Part shown: piece by piece, positions 4,056 through 6,918 of the stretch
How the letters are laid out: the number at the start of each line of letters is the position of its first letter
Numbering within the stretch: the first letter of the stretch is position 1
NCBI GenBank assembly: GCA_023402505.1
Contig: JAEYGD010000555.1
Location: 1-6,918 of the forward strand
Reading direction: 5' to 3'
Length of the DNA stretch: 6,918 nucleotides
Source of the DNA: Actinomycetes bacterium
GTDB lineage: Bacteria; Actinomycetota; Actinomycetes; Mycobacteriales; Micromonosporaceae
The notes under the pieces: generated by a model
What the model was told of the DNA's origin: nothing
Databases searched by the model: none
What the model saw: the letters and a program-made list of their open reading frames with translations, nothing else
Made by a program: the position numbers and the translations under genes

Positions 4056-6806
4056 GTGGCTACGGAACGCAAGCGCCCGGTGATCACCGCCGGTCTGCCG
4101 AGCCAGCTTCCGGACATCGACCCTGAAGAGACCGGCGAATGGGTCGAGTCGCTCGACGGTGTCATCGACGAGCGCGGGACCAAGCGCGCCCGCTACGTCA
4201 TGCTGCGCCTGCTCGAGCGGGCCCGCGAGCGCCAGGTCGGGGTGCCGTCCCTGACCACCACGGACTACATCAACACGATCCCGCCGGAGCGCGAGCCGTG
4301 GTTCCCGGGTGACGAGCACGTCGAGCGGCGGATCCGGGCGTACGTCCGGTGGAACGCGGCGATGCTGGTGCACCGGGCACAGCGCCCGGAGATCGGCGTC
4401 GGCGGGCACATCTCCACCTTCGCCAGCTCGGCCTCGCTCTACGAGGTGGGCTTCAACCACTTCTTCCGCGGCAAGGACCACCCCGGCGGCGGCGACCACA
4501 TCTTCTACCAGGGGCACGCCTCCCCCGGCATGTACGCGCGGGCGTTCCTGGAGGGCCGGCTCAGCGAGCACCAGCTCGACGGGTTCCGGCAGGAGCTGTC
4601 GCACCGATCAAACGGAACTGCCGGCGGGCTTCCTTCTTACCCGCACCCCCGGCTGATGCCGGACTTCTGGGAGTTCCCCACCGTCTCGATGGGTCTGGGC
4701 GGCCTGAACGCGATCTACCAGGCGCGGTTCAACCGCTACCTGCACCACCGCGGGATCAAGGACACCTCGGACCAGCACGTCTGGGCGTTCCTGGGCGACG
4801 GCGAGATGGACGAGCCGGAGACGCTCGGCGCGATCGGGGTCGCCGCCCGCGAGGAGCTGGACAACCTCACCTTCGTCATCAACTGCAACCTGCAGCGCCT
4901 GGACGGGCCGGTCCGCGGCAACGGCAAGGTCATGCAGGAACTGGAGGCGTTCTTCCGGGGCGCCGGCTGGAACGTCATCAAGGTGGTCTGGGGCCGCGAG
5001 TGGGACCCGCTGCTGGCCGCCGACACCGACGGCGCGCTGGTCAACCTGATGAACACCACGCCCGACGGTGACTACCAGACCTACAAGGCGGAGTCCGGGG
5101 CGTACGTCCGGGAGCACTTCTTCGGCCGCGACCAGCGCACCCGCAAGATGGTCGAGCACCTCTCCGACGACGAGATCTGGAACCTCAAGCGGGGCGGCCA
5201 CGACTACCGGAAGCTCTACGCGGCCTACAAGGCGGCGATGGAGCACACCGGCCAGCCGACGGTGATCCTCGCCAAGACCATCAAAGGCTGGACGCTCGGC
5301 TCGCACTTCGAGGGCCGCAACGCCACCCACCAGATGAAGAAGCTGACGCTGGAGGACCTCAAGACCTTCCGCGACCGGCTCTACCTGGACATCCCGGACA
5401 AGGCGCTGGAGGAGAACCCCTACCTGCCGCCGTACTACAACCCGGGCGAGAAGTCCGACGAGATCCAGTACCTGCACGAGCGCCGCCGGCAGCTCGGCGG
5501 CTACCTGCCGTCACGGCGGTCCGGCAGCAAGCGGCTGGCCATTCCCGGCCCGGAGCGCTTCGCGGACGTCAAGCGCGGGTCCGGCAAGCAGAAGGTCGCC
5601 ACCACGATGGCCTTCGTCCGCCTGCTCAAGGACCTGATGAAGGACAAGGAGTTCGGCCGGCGCTGGGTGCCGATCATCCCGGACGAGGCGCGCACGTTCG
5701 GCATGGACTCGCTGTTCCCGACGCAGAAGATCTACTCGCCGCACGGCCAGCGGTACACGTCGGTCGACCGGGAGCTGTTCCTGTCGTACAAGGAGGCGAC
5801 CGGCGGGCAGATCCTGCACGAGGGCATCAACGAGGCCGGCTCGGTCGCCTCGTTCACCGCGGCCGGCACCGCGTACGCCACGCACGACGAGCCGATGATC
5901 CCGATGTACATCTTCTACTCGATGTTCGGGTTCCAGCGCACCGGCGACGGGCTCTGGGCGGCGGCCGACCAGATGACCCGCGGCTTCCTGCTCGGCGCCA
6001 CCGCCGGCCGGACCACGCTCAACGGCGAGGGTCTGCAGCACGAGGACGGGCACTCGCACCTGCTCGCCGCCACCAACCCGGCGGTGGTCGCCTACGACCC
6101 GGCGTTCGCGTTCGAGATCGCGCACATCGTGGAGAGCGGCCTGCACCGCATGTACGGCGAGGCGCAGGAGAACATCTTCTACTACCTGACCGTCTACAAC
6201 GAGCCGATCCTCCAGCCGGTGGAGCCGGAGAACGTGGACGTCGAGGGCATCGTGAAGGGCATCTACCGGTACGCCCCGGCGCCGCAGGTGGACGGCCCGA
6301 AGGCGCAGGTGCTGGCCTCCGGCACCGGCATGCAGTGGGCGCTCAAGGCGCAGGAGCTGCTCGCCCAGGACTGGGGCGTGGCCGCGGACGTCTGGTCGGT
6401 GACCTCGTGGACCGAGCTGCGCCGTGACGCGGTCGAGGTCGAGGCGTACAACCTGCTCAACCCGGGCGGCGAGCAGCGGGTGCCGTACGTGGCGCAGAAG
6501 CTGGCCGACGCCGACGGCCCCAAGGTGGCGGTCAGCGACTGGATGCGGGCGGTGCCGGACCTGATCTCCCGTTGGGTGCCCGGCGACTGGACGTCGCTCG
6601 GCACCGACGGGTTCGGCATGTCCGACACCCGGCACGCGCTGCGCCGCCACTTCCACGTCGACGCGGAGTCGATCGTGGTCGCGACGCTGCGGCAGCTCGC
6701 CCTGCGGGGCACGGTCCCGGCCAGCGTTCCGGCCGAGGCGGCCAAGAAGTACGCCATCGAGGACGTCACGGCGGCACCGGTCGGCGAGACCGGCGGCGAC
6801 AGCTGA
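4056..6806 (+). CDS. aceE: pyruvate dehydrogenase E1 component, homodimeric type
   Basis: Complete, 916 residues (E. coli AceE 887), GTG start. It decarboxylates pyruvate with thiamine diphosphate and Mg2+ and acetylates the E2 lipoyl domain, making acetyl-CoA in the cytoplasmic pyruvate dehydrogenase complex. Hallmarks: GGHISTFASSASLYEVGFNHFFRG (116-139), LPSYPHPRLMPDFWEFPTVSMGLG (192-215), the TPP motif GDGEMDEPE (247-255) with VINCNLQRLDGPVRGNGK (274-291), and HFEGRNATHQMKK (417-429) with His425 matching the E. coli active-site loop His407. The second domain shows EGINEAGSVASFTAAGTAYATH (589-610) and QRTGDGLWAAADQMTRGFLLGATAGRTTLNGEGLQHEDGHSH (627-668), and the C-terminal transketolase-like domain reads VLASGTGMQWALKAQELL (752-769). 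No E2 or E3 gene is adjacent, as is usual for actinobacterial aceE. Codons 184-194 are oddly rich in A/T-ending codons. It is divergent from the membrane-protein gene and followed closely by a palindromic repeat. Confidence 0.98.
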   Translation: MATERKRPVITAGLPSQLPDIDPEETGEWVESLDGVIDERGTKRARYVMLRLLERARERQVGVPSLTTTDYINTIPPEREPWFPGDEHVERRIRAYVRWNAAMLVHRAQRPEIGVGGHISTFASSASLYEVGFNHFFRGKDHPGGGDHIFYQGHASPGMYARAFLEGRLSEHQLDGFRQELSHRSNGTAGGLPSYPHPRLMPDFWEFPTVSMGLGGLNAIYQARFNRYLHHRGIKDTSDQHVWAFLGDGEMDEPETLGAIGVAAREELDNLTFVINCNLQRLDGPVRGNGKVMQELEAFFRGAGWNVIKVVWGREWDPLLAADTDGALVNLMNTTPDGDYQTYKAESGAYVREHFFGRDQRTRKMVEHLSDDEIWNLKRGGHDYRKLYAAYKAAMEHTGQPTVILAKTIKGWTLGSHFEGRNATHQMKKLTLEDLKTFRDRLYLDIPDKALEENPYLPPYYNPGEKSDEIQYLHERRRQLGGYLPSRRSGSKRLAIPGPERFADVKRGSGKQKVATTMAFVRLLKDLMKDKEFGRRWVPIIPDEARTFGMDSLFPTQKIYSPHGQRYTSVDRELFLSYKEATGGQILHEGINEAGSVASFTAAGTAYATHDEPMIPMYIFYSMFGFQRTGDGLWAAADQMTRGFLLGATAGRTTLNGEGLQHEDGHSHLLAATNPAVVAYDPAFAFEIAHIVESGLHRMYGEAQENIFYYLTVYNEPILQPVEPENVDVEGIVKGIYRYAPAPQVDGPKAQVLASGTGMQWALKAQELLAQDWGVAADVWSVTSWTELRRDAVEVEAYNLLNPGGEQRVPYVAQKLADADGPKVAVSDWMRAVPDLISRWVPGDWTSLGTDGFGMSDTRHALRRHFHVDAESIVVATLRQLALRGTVPASVPAEAAKKYAIEDVTAAPVGETGGDS
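4605..4637 (+). other. aceE: patch of A/T-ending codons within aceE (R184-S194)
   Basis: Of eleven consecutive codons, seven end in A or T (CGA, TCA, GGA, ACT, CTT, CCT, TCT), in a gene where nearly all codons end in G or C. The patch encodes RSNGTAGGLPS just before the conserved SYPHPRLMP. Compared with E. coli AceE and with actinobacterial homologues as I remember them, this loop seems a few residues longer. The frame is intact on both sides. Confidence 0.6.
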
Positions 6807-6810
6807 GCCT

Positions 6811-6887
6811 CGTCGATCATGGACTTGTGGTGGGAACGAACGGGTGGCAGACACCCGAAGTCGGGCACCACGACTCCATGATCGACG
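6811..6887. repeat. nested inverted repeat after aceE: probable terminator and possible dispersed palindromic element
   Basis: The outer arms, 6811-6832 and 6866-6887, are 22 bases each and match at 20 of 22 positions; the outermost 13 bases (CGTCGATCATGGA and its complement) are perfect. Inside, CGGGTG (6841-6846) pairs with CACCCG (6852-6857) around a 5-base loop. An alternative inner stem, CCCGA (6854-6858) with TCGGG (6861-6865), competes with it. The element starts 5 bases after the aceE stop, so it would end the aceE transcript as a long hairpin without a T-run. Its compound, near-symmetric form is like REP/MITE-type palindromes that recur in a genome; one copy cannot prove this. Confidence 0.75.
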
Positions 6888-6918
6888 CCGCACTGGTCGA
6901 GACGGCGGTGGCCCGGGG
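6888..6918. other. end of window, no feature seen
   Basis: The last 31 bases after the palindrome hold no supportable gene start, stop or signal. Confidence 0.5.

Noticed and set aside
2974..4083. 369-codon plus-strand frame over the YjbQ and membrane-protein genes
   Set aside because: Antisense shadow with a Thr/Pro/Ala repeat caused by the 33-bp tandem repeat; it also runs into the aceE start region.
5511..6893. 460-codon minus-strand frame opposite aceE
   Set aside because: Arg/Val/Leu/His-rich translation typical of the complement of a high-GC gene; no motif, and aceE is certain on the other strand.

Overview
The window is very GC-rich DNA with strongly G/C-ending codons, GTG and ATG starts, a solitary homodimeric-type aceE, and actinobacterial versions of all the genes. 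Together these point to a high-GC actinomycete, most likely a member of the Micromonosporaceae. That placement is inferred from protein style and composition, not from a marker gene.

Layout from left to right. The first 1546 bases, on the minus strand, hold the N-terminal 515 codons of a thiamine-diphosphate (TPP) dependent 2-oxoacid dehydrogenase E1 component, whose 3' end lies beyond the left edge. It carries an unusual disordered insert of about 110 residues. Upstream of it on the same strand, 49 bases away across a GC-rich hairpin, is a MarR-family regulator. The regulator is divergent from a small NADPH-dependent FMN/quinone reductase, and the roughly 100-base gap between them contains a perfect 6-3-6 palindrome that looks like the MarR operator. 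The reductase ends at a 12-bp-stem hairpin shared with the convergent gene on the other side, followed by a degenerate 9-bp repeat. Next come two minus-strand genes: a UPF0047/YjbQ-family protein and a small two-helix membrane protein with an 11-residue Gly/Ser/Trp tail repeat. Divergent from these, across a 215-base promoter region with three ACCTGT/ACAGGT boxes, is the complete 916-residue aceE (pyruvate dehydrogenase E1). It is followed after 4 bases by a 77-base nested inverted repeat that could be both its terminator and a dispersed palindromic element.

Functionally the window is mostly central metabolism. AceE feeds acetyl-CoA into the TCA cycle, and a second TPP-dependent E1 probably handles branched-chain or related 2-oxoacids. 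A MarR/flavin-reductase pair gives a plausible redox- or quinone-responsive unit that may also read into the second E1 gene. E. coli YjbQ has been linked to thiamine phosphate synthesis, so its place between two TPP enzymes is suggestive but could be chance. I see no rRNA, tRNA, CRISPR, transposase or phage gene. I also see no clear undescribed multigene system. The most unusual items are the E1 insert, the palindrome after aceE, a cluster of A/T-ending codons inside aceE, and the repeat-tailed membrane protein.
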